64,000 nt of DNA from positions 1 to 64,000 of the forward strand of contig NZ_JH992945.1 of NCBI RefSeq assembly GCF_000315485.1, read 5' to 3'. Positions 26,581 to 35,881 of the stretch are shown piece after piece; the stretch's first letter is position 1, and the number at the start of each line of letters is the position of its first letter. The position numbers and the translations under genes were made by a program. The notes under the pieces are model-generated. The model was not told where the DNA came from, did not search any database, and saw nothing but the letters and a program-made list of their open reading frames with translations. Origin of the DNA: Bacteroides oleiciplenus YIT 12058 (GTDB lineage: Bacteria; Bacteroidota; Bacteroidia; Bacteroidales; Bacteroidaceae).

Positions 26581-27780
26581 TTATTCAGTACGTCCGGGAT
26601 ACGCTTCCAAAGCCTTTGACAGAACAAAGAGAGCACGGGTTAAATCCTCTTTTTTCAAGACATAAGCAATGCGGACTTCGTTGCAACCGGAACCGGGTGT
26701 AGTATAGAAACCGGAAGCAGGTGCCATGAACACTGTTTGTCCTTCGTACTCAAAGTCGGAAAGACACCAGGCACAGAACTTATCAGAATCGTCCACAGGA
26801 AGTTTGGCAACTGTATAGAAAGCGCCCATAGGAATAGGTGAATATACACCGGGAATACGATTCAATCCGTCTATCAAGCATTTACGACGCTCTACATATT
26901 CGTCATAGGTATCACGCAAATAATCCTCATCAGCATCCAGAGAAGCTTCGGCAGCAATCTGTCCAATCAAAGGAGGACTGAGACGTGCCTGACAGAATTT
27001 CATTACAGCGTCACGGATTTCTTTATTCTTCGTAATCAAAGCTCCTATACGGATACCACACTCGGAGTAACGCTTGGATACAGAATCAATCAGTACCACA
27101 TTATCTTCAATGCCTTCCAGATGACAAGCAGAGATATAGGGAGAACCCGTATAGATGAACTCACGATAAACCTCATCGGAAAAAAGAAACAGGTCGTACT
27201 TCTTAACCAAGTCACGTATCTGGTTCATCTCACGGCGAGTATAAAGATAACCCGTGGGGTTATTGGGATTACAGATAAGAATAGCCCTGGTGCGCTCATT
27301 AATCAGTTCTTCAAACTTCTCTACTTTGGGAAGCGAAAAACCTTCTTCTATCGTAGTGGCGATAGTACGGATTTTAGCACCGGCAGAGATGGCGAATGCC
27401 ATGTAGTTAGCATAGGCCGGTTCAGGTACGATAATTTCATCACCCGGGTTAAGGCAAGCCAGAAAAGAGAACAATACAGCCTCGGAACCGCCGGACGTAA
27501 TGATGATGTCATCCGCCGTCAGTTTGATATTAAACTTATCATAATAGCCTACCAGTTTTTCGCGGTAACTACGATATCCCGCACTGGGACTGTACTCCAG
27601 AACTTTACGGTCGATATTGCGTATTGCATCAATCGCGACTTGTGGTGTAGGCAGGTCAGGCTGTCCGATGTTCAGGTGGAATACATGCACTCCCCGTTGT
27701 TTAGCTGCATCAGCCAGAGGAGCCAGCTTTCTGATAGGAGAGGCGGGCATTTCCACTCCACGAATAGATATTGTTGGCAT
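26581..27780 (-). CDS. Class I/II PLP-dependent aminotransferase
   Basis: 399 residues with start MPTISIRGVEMPASP. Fold type I aminotransferase close to aspartate/aromatic transaminases. Visible are HLNIGQPDLPTP, YSPSAGYRSYREKL, NPNNPTGYLY (171 onward), SDEVYREF, the PLP lysine K236 in DSVSKRYSECGIRIG, and a C-terminal EVRIAYVL with the substrate-binding arginine. Likely transfers amino groups to a 2-oxo acid; the exact substrate is not decided by sequence. Upstream, a TACTTTTGC -7 box lies on the minus strand (27855-27863). The 270-bp gap to the next gene holds only this and the divergent promoter. Confidence 0.9.
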   Translation of the reverse strand: MPTISIRGVEMPASPIRKLAPLADAAKQRGVHVFHLNIGQPDLPTPQVAIDAIRNIDRKVLEYSPSAGYRSYREKLVGYYDKFNIKLTADDIIITSGGSEAVLFSFLACLNPGDEIIVPEPAYANYMAFAISAGAKIRTIATTIEEGFSLPKVEKFEELINERTRAILICNPNNPTGYLYTRREMNQIRDLVKKYDLFLFSDEVYREFIYTGSPYISACHLEGIEDNVVLIDSVSKRYSECGIRIGALITKNKEIRDAVMKFCQARLSPPLIGQIAAEASLDADEDYLRDTYDEYVERRKCLIDGLNRIPGVYSPIPMGAFYTVAKLPVDDSDKFCAWCLSDFEYEGQTVFMAPASGFYTTPGSGCNEVRIAYVLKKEDLTRALFVLSKALEAYPGRTE

Positions 27781-27956
27781 GTCTAAGAAATTACAATTTG
27801 ACAAATTACAGTTAACGATTGATGATATACTTTCATATCTATGCAATCAGAGGTGCAAAAGTAACACTTTTATTGATACAAAGGGAAAGCATTGGCAAAA
27901 AAGTTTAAAAACACTAGCTATGACTTAAAAGATAGCGATGGTTTCAAAAGAAATTG

Positions 27957-27964
27957 TACCTTTG
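27957..27964 (+). promoter_or_regulatory. -7 box for the fucose-isomerase-like gene
   Basis: TACCTTTG matches the -7 consensus, 88 bp upstream of the start. A -33 TTG at proper spacing is not evident. Confidence 0.45.
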
Positions 27965-28051
27965 AGTATCTGTTCGGGGTATGGATATATCTCGGGCAAA
28001 TAATTCAACTGAATATCGAAAATTGTTAAATCGTAAACCGTATATAACACC

Positions 28052-29287
28052 ATGGTATTAAACCTGATAACCTTCGCATCATTGCTTCATAAACAAGCAT
28101 CTGTTCTCGGCTCTCATGAACTAATCCTAAACGAACTGGAGAAATATTTTACCGTCAACCTTGTGTATTATCAAGACATAGACAAGCTCACCAAAGATGA
28201 TTTCTGCCTGCTCTTTATTGCTACCGGCGGTGTAGAGCGATTGGTTATCCAGCGTTTCGAATCTCTCCCCCGCCCTGCCATCCTGCTGGCGGACGGTATG
28301 CAGAATTCACTTGCTTCTGCTCTCGAAATCTCATCCTGGCTACGCGGTCGTGGCATGAAAAGTGAAATTCTGCATGGAGAACTACCCGAAATTATCAAAC
28401 GTATCTTTGTACTGTACAGCAATTTTAAAGCCCAACGGGCACTTTCAGGGTCACGCATCGGCGTGATAGGTGCTCCTTCTTCATGGCTGGTTGCCAGTAA
28501 TGTGGATTACCTCCTGTCTAAGCGCCGTTGGGGAATTGAATATACGGATATCCCGTTGGAACGTGTTTATGAGTATTATAATGACATAACAGATGATGAA
28601 GTGGGCGAAGCTTGCGCCACTTTTGCAGGCAAAGCGCTGGCTTGCCGTGAAGCAACACCGGAAGATCTGATAAAGGCCATGCGGCTATATCGCGCCATTA
28701 AAAAGATTGTAGATGAAGAAAAACTAAGTGCTATCACCTTAAGTTGCTTCAAGATGATAGAGCAAACCGGAACCACTGGTTGCCTTGCTTTAGCTTTATT
28801 GAATGATGAAGGTATCATAGCCGGGTGCGAAGGTGACCTGCAATCGGTATTCACCCAACTTGCCATTAAAGTACTGACAGGCCAATCGTCCTTCATGGCG
28901 AACCCATCCATGATAAACGCTCGTACCAATGAAATAATACTGGCTCATTGCACTATCGGTATCACACAGACCGAGCAATATATCATCCGTAGCCACTTTG
29001 AAACAGAAATGGGTATCGGTATTCAGGGCATTTTACCTACAGGGCACGTCACGGTAGTGAAATGTGGCGGTGAATGTCTGGACGAGTATTATCTAAGTAC
29101 AGGTACATTGACAGAAAACACCAATTACATCAACATGTGCCGTACGCAGGTACGCATCAAGATGGATACACCGGCAGAGTATTTCCTCAAGAATCCGTTG
29201 GGAAACCACCACGTGTTGGTACACGGAAATTACGAAATATTACTGGATGAATTCTTGCAAGCAAATGGGTGTAAACGAATAGAATAA
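28052..29287 (+). CDS. Fucose/arabinose isomerase-like protein
   Basis: 411 residues. The N-terminal Rossmann-like part contains LLFIATGGVERLVIQ and LADGMQNSLASALEISSWL, and IGVIGAPSSWLVASNV marks a second domain. The C-terminal half contains ITLSCFKMIEQTGTTGCLALALLND and GCEGDLQSVFTQL, similar to the L-fucose isomerase-like C-terminal superfamily. The acidic and His metal ligands of true isomerases are not fully matched by eye, so the reaction is uncertain. Cytosolic; monocistronic. It ends 2 bp from the convergent histidine kinase gene. Confidence 0.65.
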   Translation: MVLNLITFASLLHKQASVLGSHELILNELEKYFTVNLVYYQDIDKLTKDDFCLLFIATGGVERLVIQRFESLPRPAILLADGMQNSLASALEISSWLRGRGMKSEILHGELPEIIKRIFVLYSNFKAQRALSGSRIGVIGAPSSWLVASNVDYLLSKRRWGIEYTDIPLERVYEYYNDITDDEVGEACATFAGKALACREATPEDLIKAMRLYRAIKKIVDEEKLSAITLSCFKMIEQTGTTGCLALALLNDEGIIAGCEGDLQSVFTQLAIKVLTGQSSFMANPSMINARTNEIILAHCTIGITQTEQYIIRSHFETEMGIGIQGILPTGHVTVVKCGGECLDEYYLSTGTLTENTNYINMCRTQVRIKMDTPAEYFLKNPLGNHHVLVHGNYEILLDEFLQANGCKRIE

Positions 29288-29289
29288 GG

Positions 29290-31905
29290 TTACTCATTAC
29301 TATCCGGCACGCGCACCGTGAAGCGGGTGCCTTTTCCCAATTCAGAAGATACTGCTATCTTACCACAGAAACGTTCTACGATAGTCTGGCAGATACTCAA
29401 ACCTAAACCGGCACCCTGAGTAAAGCTGTCTACCTTATAGAAACGTTCAAATATACGTTGTTGGTTTTCTTCTGAAATACCGCTTCCGGTGTCTTCCACA
29501 AAGAAAACGGTATAGCCCGGTTCATTCGTCAAATATCCGAAAGTAATAGCACCATGGGTAGTAAACTTCTTGGCATTATTGATGAAGTTATTAATCACCT
29601 GCTTCAGGCGGACAGAGTCTGTGATTATTGATTTACTTTCGCTTTCAGGAACTTCCATTATCAACTCCACTCCTTGGGGCATACTCAACCGTTGAGAATC
29701 GTATATTTGCTGCATGATAAAGCTCAGATTATATCCGGCAAAGCGGAAATCCATTGAACCGGATTCAATACGTGATAGGTCAAGTATATCATTAATCAGC
29801 GCAAGCAAAAGGGTACAATTGATATTGATGGTATCCACAAACTGTTTTACCTCTTCGGGACCGAATGCATCTATATCCTTTAGTAAATCGGAAAAACCAA
29901 CAATGGCGTTCAACGGAGTACGTATCTCATGGCTCATGTTAGCAAGGAAAGCTGACTTCAATGTATCAGCCTGTAAAGCACGGTCGCGGGCAGCTATCAA
30001 TTCTTCTTCCGTATTTTTATAACGTTGGATGCTCTGACAAACACCCAATACCATATAAGGTGCCTCCGGACTCAAACCGTTATAAGAAGTACTACGGAAT
30101 TCCCACCATTCATATTTTCCCTCTGCATTGCGCATACGGAAGTTCATACGGGTATCCAACTCCTCTCCCTTAAGAATAACATTGAAATGCTCCTGGCTCT
30201 GTTCCAAATCTTCCGGATAGATAAGAAGTTCCAATTCCTTCCGAAGGATGGTCAACTTGCCTGGAAGTCCGAACTGGTCGAGCAACGCACCGGCGAAATG
30301 GAAACTGGCTGTACGTATATCATACTGCCAGGGATATACGGAACTTGCATCCACTGCCAGATTAAAGAAGCGTTTATGCATCTCTTCCTCGGATATATTA
30401 CGGCAGCAAATAGCCATACCCGTCATTTTATTCTTCGAATAGATAGGTACCACTTCACCGGAAACTGGGAAATAGGTTCCTTTGTGAATCTCCTGCATAA
30501 AAGCTTTCTCCGGAATAGGAATCACACGACGCTCAGTCCTCACTTGTTTCAACAAAGAGGGCAGAATGTTTTCTCCATTATAAAAGATATGGAAAATAGA
30601 ACCTGCCATCTGGCCTTCATAATACCGAGCCGTATGAACATCCGGATCAAGTTCTAGCATAAGCATCAAAGCACGATTAACAAAGTGTATGCGAAGATCA
30701 GTATCGTAAGTAATCAATCCGTCACGGATGGAGCAGAAGATATTGTCGAATTCATCACGTTGTTCCACCAAACGGTTTTGAATAAGTAAACGAGTTTGCG
30801 CATGCATACGACGGCGAGACTCATGACGATTAAGACGGTAAAGCCAAATGACCAGGAAGATCAATGCTGCCACAATGACAGAATAGAAAAGGACAAACCA
30901 ACCACGGTAACGCTCCATCAAAGGAGCATTCAGAATAACACCATTATCACCTACCTTATCTGCGTTTACTCTGAAAAACTCTAATTGTTTGTAGTCATAA
31001 AGTATCTTACCGGATAAATCTGAAATACCTACGACTGAGGGTATGGCTCCCTGCAATACTTGTGCAGCACATCGTCCGGCGGCATACATGCCTTCGTATG
31101 GCTCCATATCATGAACACCAAACACTCCGTTTGTCAGCGCAAGGCTTTGTCCAGCAAAAACCGGAGCTTTAGAGTTCTTTCCTATAAAAGAGAGGAAAGG
31201 AGTCCATTTGGGAGCAATGACAATACGGTTATAGGCATTATATTCATAGCAAATGGAGGAAATGACAGGATTAGGAGCTTGTGCCTGCACATTCATTGTT
31301 TTTAATGTGTACTCAGGATGTTTTTGCTGATAATCAACCCAGATACGCTCAAACTCAGCCACTCCCTTGAGGCTTAAAAGGCTACTATCTGAAACGCAAA
31401 CAACTTCTGTACGATGGGGAAATATACGACGCGCGTTTTCAAGCAAATATTCGAAATTAATTTTAGAGGTATATCCACACACATTAGGCAGGCTCGACAT
31501 CAACTTGTCATTGGGATACTTTATACCTGATACGACAACCGGTAATTTATAGGGCAGAGAGTCACCACAATGCATCAAGGTATAAAAAGCTTCATCACTT
31601 GCTGTAATTATAAGGTCAGTATTTTGCTGACGGGCCCGCTCACAAATGCGTCGCATAATGACACATTCGGAAGCAAAAGTCCAGTAATCCGCATCCAAAT
31701 ACTCGGCAGTGACTTTCGCTTTCACACCTCCACGTGCCAATCCATCACGTACTCCTTCGGTCAACTGATTGTTCCAAGGAGTGCGGTGATTGTATGATTG
31801 GATGAAAAGGACGTTATATGTACGTTCTGCGGCTGAAAAGTGTCCAGCAAATGCAATGCAGGGAAACAGGCCGATTAACATCACGAGGAGTAAGCGTCTC
31901 TTCAT
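29290..31905 (-). CDS. Sensor histidine kinase with periplasmic ABC-binding-like domain and PAS
   Basis: 871 residues. A signal peptide (1-20) is followed by a periplasmic binding domain (~28-310) like ABC substrate-binding proteins (NVLFIQSYNHRTPWNNQL, LIITASDEAF, PVVVSGIKYPN). One membrane segment lies at ~335-358. Two PAS regions (~385-505 and ~515-625) lead to HisKA with H659 in SHEIRTPLNAIVGF and a HATPase with VEDTGSGISEEN and GLGLSICQTIVERF. There is no receiver or DNA-binding output, so a separate response regulator is required; none is adjacent. A TATATTTGC -7 box (31947-31955) lies 42 bp upstream of the start. Confidence 0.9.
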   Translation of the reverse strand: MKRRLLLVMLIGLFPCIAFAGHFSAAERTYNVLFIQSYNHRTPWNNQLTEGVRDGLARGGVKAKVTAEYLDADYWTFASECVIMRRICERARQQNTDLIITASDEAFYTLMHCGDSLPYKLPVVVSGIKYPNDKLMSSLPNVCGYTSKINFEYLLENARRIFPHRTEVVCVSDSSLLSLKGVAEFERIWVDYQQKHPEYTLKTMNVQAQAPNPVISSICYEYNAYNRIVIAPKWTPFLSFIGKNSKAPVFAGQSLALTNGVFGVHDMEPYEGMYAAGRCAAQVLQGAIPSVVGISDLSGKILYDYKQLEFFRVNADKVGDNGVILNAPLMERYRGWFVLFYSVIVAALIFLVIWLYRLNRHESRRRMHAQTRLLIQNRLVEQRDEFDNIFCSIRDGLITYDTDLRIHFVNRALMLMLELDPDVHTARYYEGQMAGSIFHIFYNGENILPSLLKQVRTERRVIPIPEKAFMQEIHKGTYFPVSGEVVPIYSKNKMTGMAICCRNISEEEMHKRFFNLAVDASSVYPWQYDIRTASFHFAGALLDQFGLPGKLTILRKELELLIYPEDLEQSQEHFNVILKGEELDTRMNFRMRNAEGKYEWWEFRSTSYNGLSPEAPYMVLGVCQSIQRYKNTEEELIAARDRALQADTLKSAFLANMSHEIRTPLNAIVGFSDLLKDIDAFGPEEVKQFVDTININCTLLLALINDILDLSRIESGSMDFRFAGYNLSFIMQQIYDSQRLSMPQGVELIMEVPESESKSIITDSVRLKQVINNFINNAKKFTTHGAITFGYLTNEPGYTVFFVEDTGSGISEENQQRIFERFYKVDSFTQGAGLGLSICQTIVERFCGKIAVSSELGKGTRFTVRVPDSNE

Positions 31906-31946
31906 ATCTGAATTTTCTTCTGTTTGAATAAATGTGCTTTTTCCTC

Positions 31947-31955
31947 GCAAATATA
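31947..31955 (-). promoter_or_regulatory. -7 box for the histidine kinase gene
   Basis: TATATTTGC on the minus strand, 42 bp upstream of the kinase start, in the 91-bp gap after the last permease gene. It suggests the kinase has its own promoter instead of depending on the permease unit. The -33 is weak. Confidence 0.5.
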
Positions 31956-31996
31956 CGCATTATATTGAAATACAGAACAGAATGTACCTTTTCTTT

Positions 31997-33310
31997 TTAC
32001 TCATCATGCAAAGCATCGGCCGGATGTATTCGCATCGCCCGTGCAGCCGGAAACCAAACACCAATTATCACCATCAAACTCATAAGAAAAAAAGTGGATA
32101 ATGAAACAATGGCAAAGCGCACTCCCGTAGCATCAGCCTGTTCGGTCATCGTGGCTTCTGCCATCACCAGGTTACCACAAATAATCAGAGCCGGAATAGT
32201 AGCCAGTACCAATAATAATAATCCTTCTCCCAGCAACTGTCCAAATATCTTCATACGGCTGCTTCCCATCGCCATTCGCAAAGCAATCTCGCTACGGCGA
32301 TGGCGAGTGCGAAACCAGAAAGTACCCATCAAGCCTATAAAGACATTGAAGCTGAAGAAAACAGCAATGATCTGTGCACTACGGATATATGGGGTAATAC
32401 CTTCGGCGGCGTCACGCTCTGCCTTCTGCTCATCATAACTGCGGACTTCAAACAGATAGAACGGAGCAACCTGCAACCGGGAAGTCATTTCACGAGAGAA
32501 GCGGGTAGCAAAATCATTCGTATCAGCTTCGGGACGTACACGGATGGAAATAAAGGGAACAGCCTGCCACCGATAGAACCAACTCGGAAGAGGCATCAGG
32601 ATGAAAGATTCATAACGGGCATAATCATCACTCTTCTGATGACTGCATACGGCAGCCACCCGGTAGCGAAGGCTGCTGCCCGAATAGTAGTCAAAGAATT
32701 CCTTCCCCAGCACCCCACGACTGGTGTGGAAAAGGCTGTCCGCCAAGTCCAATGAAATGACGGCAGGCAATGGAGTGACGGCAGGATTCCACTGAGCCGA
32801 GCCAAATGCAAGCGAAGAACCAGTAGTGCTTTCAAACGCATCTATATTGCCTGAGAACATACCGGTGCCCTCTTCTATCGGAATGCGCATCACCTTGAAG
32901 TACTCGGGAGATACATAACGAACGTTAGCGTCCTTCACACCAACGCTATCTATAGTATATCCCTGAAATACAGCATCCCGGGTATAGGTATCGGAACCAA
33001 GCCAGATACTGGCACTCTCTACGCCCGGATATTCCTTAATACGGCGGAATGCTTCTTCCATAGGCTTAAACCAAAAGCTTTGCAGACTATCCTCGGATGA
33101 ACAGAGCAAAAGTTGCTTAGGATTAGTGGAAAGACGAAGCTTGTATACATGTTCCAGATCGTAACCTTTGGGCTGACGCTCGGCGTAAGCAAAGCCATAG
33201 AGCATATCGAGGCAATACCATAATAACACGAACACGATTAAGAGTTCGGCAAAAAGCCAACCGTTTGCACGACGCTGGTTCCAGATTTGTGTCAGAATGG
33301 ACTTTATCAT
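31997..33310 (-). CDS. FtsX/MacB-type permease, subfamily A (pair 7, last gene of unit B)
   Basis: 437 residues. The subfamily-A N-terminus WNQRRANGWLFAELLIVFVL runs into membrane segment 1, then come ~250 periplasmic residues. Three C-terminal segments follow, starting with FFSFNVFIGLMGTFWF, and the end is HPADALHDE. The coupling region is RRSEIALRMAMGSSRMKIF. It has no ATP-binding site and must use the ATPase at 43052-43717. The gap to the upstream B-type gene is 35 bp. It is the distal end of a unit about 11.7 kb long. Confidence 0.88.
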   Translation of the reverse strand: MIKSILTQIWNQRRANGWLFAELLIVFVLLWYCLDMLYGFAYAERQPKGYDLEHVYKLRLSTNPKQLLLCSSEDSLQSFWFKPMEEAFRRIKEYPGVESASIWLGSDTYTRDAVFQGYTIDSVGVKDANVRYVSPEYFKVMRIPIEEGTGMFSGNIDAFESTTGSSLAFGSAQWNPAVTPLPAVISLDLADSLFHTSRGVLGKEFFDYYSGSSLRYRVAAVCSHQKSDDYARYESFILMPLPSWFYRWQAVPFISIRVRPEADTNDFATRFSREMTSRLQVAPFYLFEVRSYDEQKAERDAAEGITPYIRSAQIIAVFFSFNVFIGLMGTFWFRTRHRRSEIALRMAMGSSRMKIFGQLLGEGLLLLVLATIPALIICGNLVMAEATMTEQADATGVRFAIVSLSTFFLMSLMVIIGVWFPAARAMRIHPADALHDE

Positions 33311-33345
33311 AATAATTTCTCTTTTAGTTCATGTTTGCAATTTAT

Positions 33346-34584
33346 TTATTCTCCACTGAGGACTTCCGCTATCGGTCGGCGAGTAGCATTCCATGCCGGA
33401 ATGAATACGGACAGCAGATTAAAAAGCAGGCACACACCCAACACGGTGAGGAAGACAGCAGGACGCAGGAAAAGCCAGATACTGACTTCAAAGTTACCTT
33501 CTGTATAACCACCTGCCAGCATCCAGTCCTTACCCAACCATAACAGCATACATGATAACACGAAGCCCAGCAATGCACCAATGAATGCCAGCAACAGATT
33601 CTCAAGAAGCAATTGCCACACCAGAGTAGAGCGGCTGGCACCATAAGCTTTACGCACTGCCAACTCCGACAAGCGACGGGACATCTGTGAAGAAATAAGT
33701 CCGCTGACGTTGATTGCTGGTACAATAAGCAGGATAAGCCCCAGCATAATGCAAGTGACCATAGGATTCAGAAAGTCGTCACGGAAAAACTGGCGTTCGG
33801 TGTAAGTGCTCAGGTCGGGAAGTGTTAATTCATATTCAGTAAGCGAAGCATTCAATCGGTCGAGTGAGTTTTCTATCTGCAATTTCATCTCCGCAGGACT
33901 AACACCGGGCTTACACAATACCATCGCTTCAAAGCCACCGCGCAAGCCCTCACTACCCCAGGCAGGATCTTGAGTATAATAAGGTAGCCAAACTTCACCA
34001 TAAGCAAAGGTAAACAATGAACTGACATCTTCAGTAACGCCTACTACACGTTTGGGGTAGAAGTCTACAAAATAATTCTTTCCCAACGCCTCTTCCGCCG
34101 AACCGAAAGCTTCACGAGCCAAACGTTCAGCAATGACAACCACATCGGCACAAGCATCAAATTCCTGTTGGTCGAAAGGACGTCCTGCAACAAAACGAAT
34201 ATCATACAGGCGCCAGAAATTCAAATCGACACGACGGTTCTGGCAACGCTGTCCTTTTTCGGGTGAAGCACCACAATATTCCATTGTAGTATAACTCATA
34301 TAGGTGACTAGTTCGGCACCGGGCAAATCACCAAAGACACGACAAGCAGCCTGATAAGACATACACGTATTTGCATTACTATGGTCAGCCTTACGGTAAC
34401 TATAACCATAGGAGGAATAGACCATGCGGTCACGGTGCGACTCAGGACGAATATTGGCAGTCTGGATATCGTAAACCATATAGACCACCATGACAAAGGC
34501 AATACTCACCGCCGTTCCAATGATGGAAACAATACTAAAAAATGGGTTCTGCCGTAGAAGTGAAAATGCTTGTCGGATTATCAT
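33346..34584 (-). CDS. FtsX/MacB-type permease, subfamily B (pair 7)
   Basis: 412 residues. The N-terminus LLRQNPFFSIVSIIGTAVSI gives membrane segment 1, followed by PESHRDRMVYSS, the subfamily-B 'PExNRxR' motif. The coupling segment is RRLSELAVRKAYGASR. The C-terminus is RRPIAEVLSGE, unlike the HDE end of subfamily A. It is placed immediately before its A partner, as in all seven pairs. Confidence 0.88.
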   Translation of the reverse strand: MIIRQAFSLLRQNPFFSIVSIIGTAVSIAFVMVVYMVYDIQTANIRPESHRDRMVYSSYGYSYRKADHSNANTCMSYQAACRVFGDLPGAELVTYMSYTTMEYCGASPEKGQRCQNRRVDLNFWRLYDIRFVAGRPFDQQEFDACADVVVIAERLAREAFGSAEEALGKNYFVDFYPKRVVGVTEDVSSLFTFAYGEVWLPYYTQDPAWGSEGLRGGFEAMVLCKPGVSPAEMKLQIENSLDRLNASLTEYELTLPDLSTYTERQFFRDDFLNPMVTCIMLGLILLIVPAINVSGLISSQMSRRLSELAVRKAYGASRSTLVWQLLLENLLLAFIGALLGFVLSCMLLWLGKDWMLAGGYTEGNFEVSIWLFLRPAVFLTVLGVCLLFNLLSVFIPAWNATRRPIAEVLSGE

Positions 34585-34609
34585 AAGTATATCGTTTTAT
34601 AATATAAGA

Positions 34610-35878
34610 CTACTCATCGTGCAAGGCTTCGGCAGGCTGTAACTGCATAGCCTTGTAAGCCGGATACCAAATGCCAACGACAATCATCAATGCCATAAGC
34701 AACCACGTAAACACAGCAGCAATCAGGAAGCGTTCAAATGTGAACTGCATCTTGCTGATGTCTACCAACTCGGCAATACCCACATTGAAGGCAATCAGAA
34801 GAGCAGGAACGGCAGCAACCGATAACAGCAACAGCCCCTCACCCATCAGGCGTAAGAACACACCACGACGGCTGGAACCCATCGCCATACGCAGCGCCAC
34901 TTCCTTACGGCGTTGTTGTGTGCGAAACCAGAAAGTGCCGATAACACCGAGAAAAATATTCAGCAATAAAAAGCCAAGCACACAAAGCTGGGTTTTAGCT
35001 TCATTCTTGTCTTCACGCTCACACATCTCACGCAAGTTACTGAAAGTAGTAACATCGAGCAGATATAGATTACCCACCTGATAGAGACGATCGGCATCAT
35101 CCATCAACTTCTCCATAAATTCATGGTCGGCATCAGGGTGCACACGTAGACTCAGTGTTATATAGCGAGCATCGGCATATTGTTTCAAACGTTCCAAATC
35201 AAGATATAAAGCAGCAAAAGAACCTCCCCACTCCGAAGAAGTATCGAAGTGGGACCAACGGACCGGTGTACCGACAGCTCCGATACGGACACGGACATCA
35301 CTACCGAGGCTCGGTAGTCGGAGCTCGCGGTTTTGCAACGAAGCAGCATCATCCAGATGCAATTCAGGATAGTCGGCAAAAAGATTGGAAGAAACAACAA
35401 GATGATTGTCACGTATGGCAGCAGCCATCTGCAAGAACGTTTCTTCGTCCGAAGCCGAGTAACGAAAAACCCTGAAAAAGTCAGGTTCCACCCATAGTAG
35501 ATGGGTATTTAGCGATACAGAATCCACACTTACATTCAAACCGTTACTTCCATCATTATAAGGAAAGCAATTCTGCGAGAGTGCCACGGCCTCCACACCG
35601 GGACGATGTCGCAGCCGTTCAGTCAGCTCTACGAGGTGCTGCATATCATCGTCCGTCGTCAGATTGGGATTATAAATGGCTGACTTAGCGGAAAGCTTGC
35701 TGACAGAGATGTTATAGCAATGCTCTGTGTCGAAACCCATGGGGGCGTGATAAACACGGACAGTAACCAATGTCCAGTCCACAATATACCATAATACTAC
35801 AAAGACCAGCAGCAACTCTATGAAGAGGAAAAGGCTGGCACGCCATTCATTCTTTATTTGAACCAGTATGTTTTTCAT
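34610..35878 (-). CDS. FtsX/MacB-type permease, subfamily A (pair 6)
   Basis: 422 residues. It begins IKNEWRASLFLFIELLLVFV and ends QPAEALHDE. The coupling region is RRKEVALRMAMGSSRRGVF. The periplasmic domain carries EAVALSQNCFPYNDGSNG, a segment nearly repeated in the pair-5 A protein, which points to recent duplication of pairs 5 and 6. It starts 3 bp from the stop of its B partner. Confidence 0.88.
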   Translation of the reverse strand: MKNILVQIKNEWRASLFLFIELLLVFVVLWYIVDWTLVTVRVYHAPMGFDTEHCYNISVSKLSAKSAIYNPNLTTDDDMQHLVELTERLRHRPGVEAVALSQNCFPYNDGSNGLNVSVDSVSLNTHLLWVEPDFFRVFRYSASDEETFLQMAAAIRDNHLVVSSNLFADYPELHLDDAASLQNRELRLPSLGSDVRVRIGAVGTPVRWSHFDTSSEWGGSFAALYLDLERLKQYADARYITLSLRVHPDADHEFMEKLMDDADRLYQVGNLYLLDVTTFSNLREMCEREDKNEAKTQLCVLGFLLLNIFLGVIGTFWFRTQQRRKEVALRMAMGSSRRGVFLRLMGEGLLLLSVAAVPALLIAFNVGIAELVDISKMQFTFERFLIAAVFTWLLMALMIVVGIWYPAYKAMQLQPAEALHDE

Positions 35879-35881
35879 TTG

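Noticed and set aside
32916..32926. AACGAACGTT resembling the inversion site core within a permease gene.
   Set aside because: It lies in coding sequence, lacks the full ARACGTWCGT match and has no inverted partner nearby.
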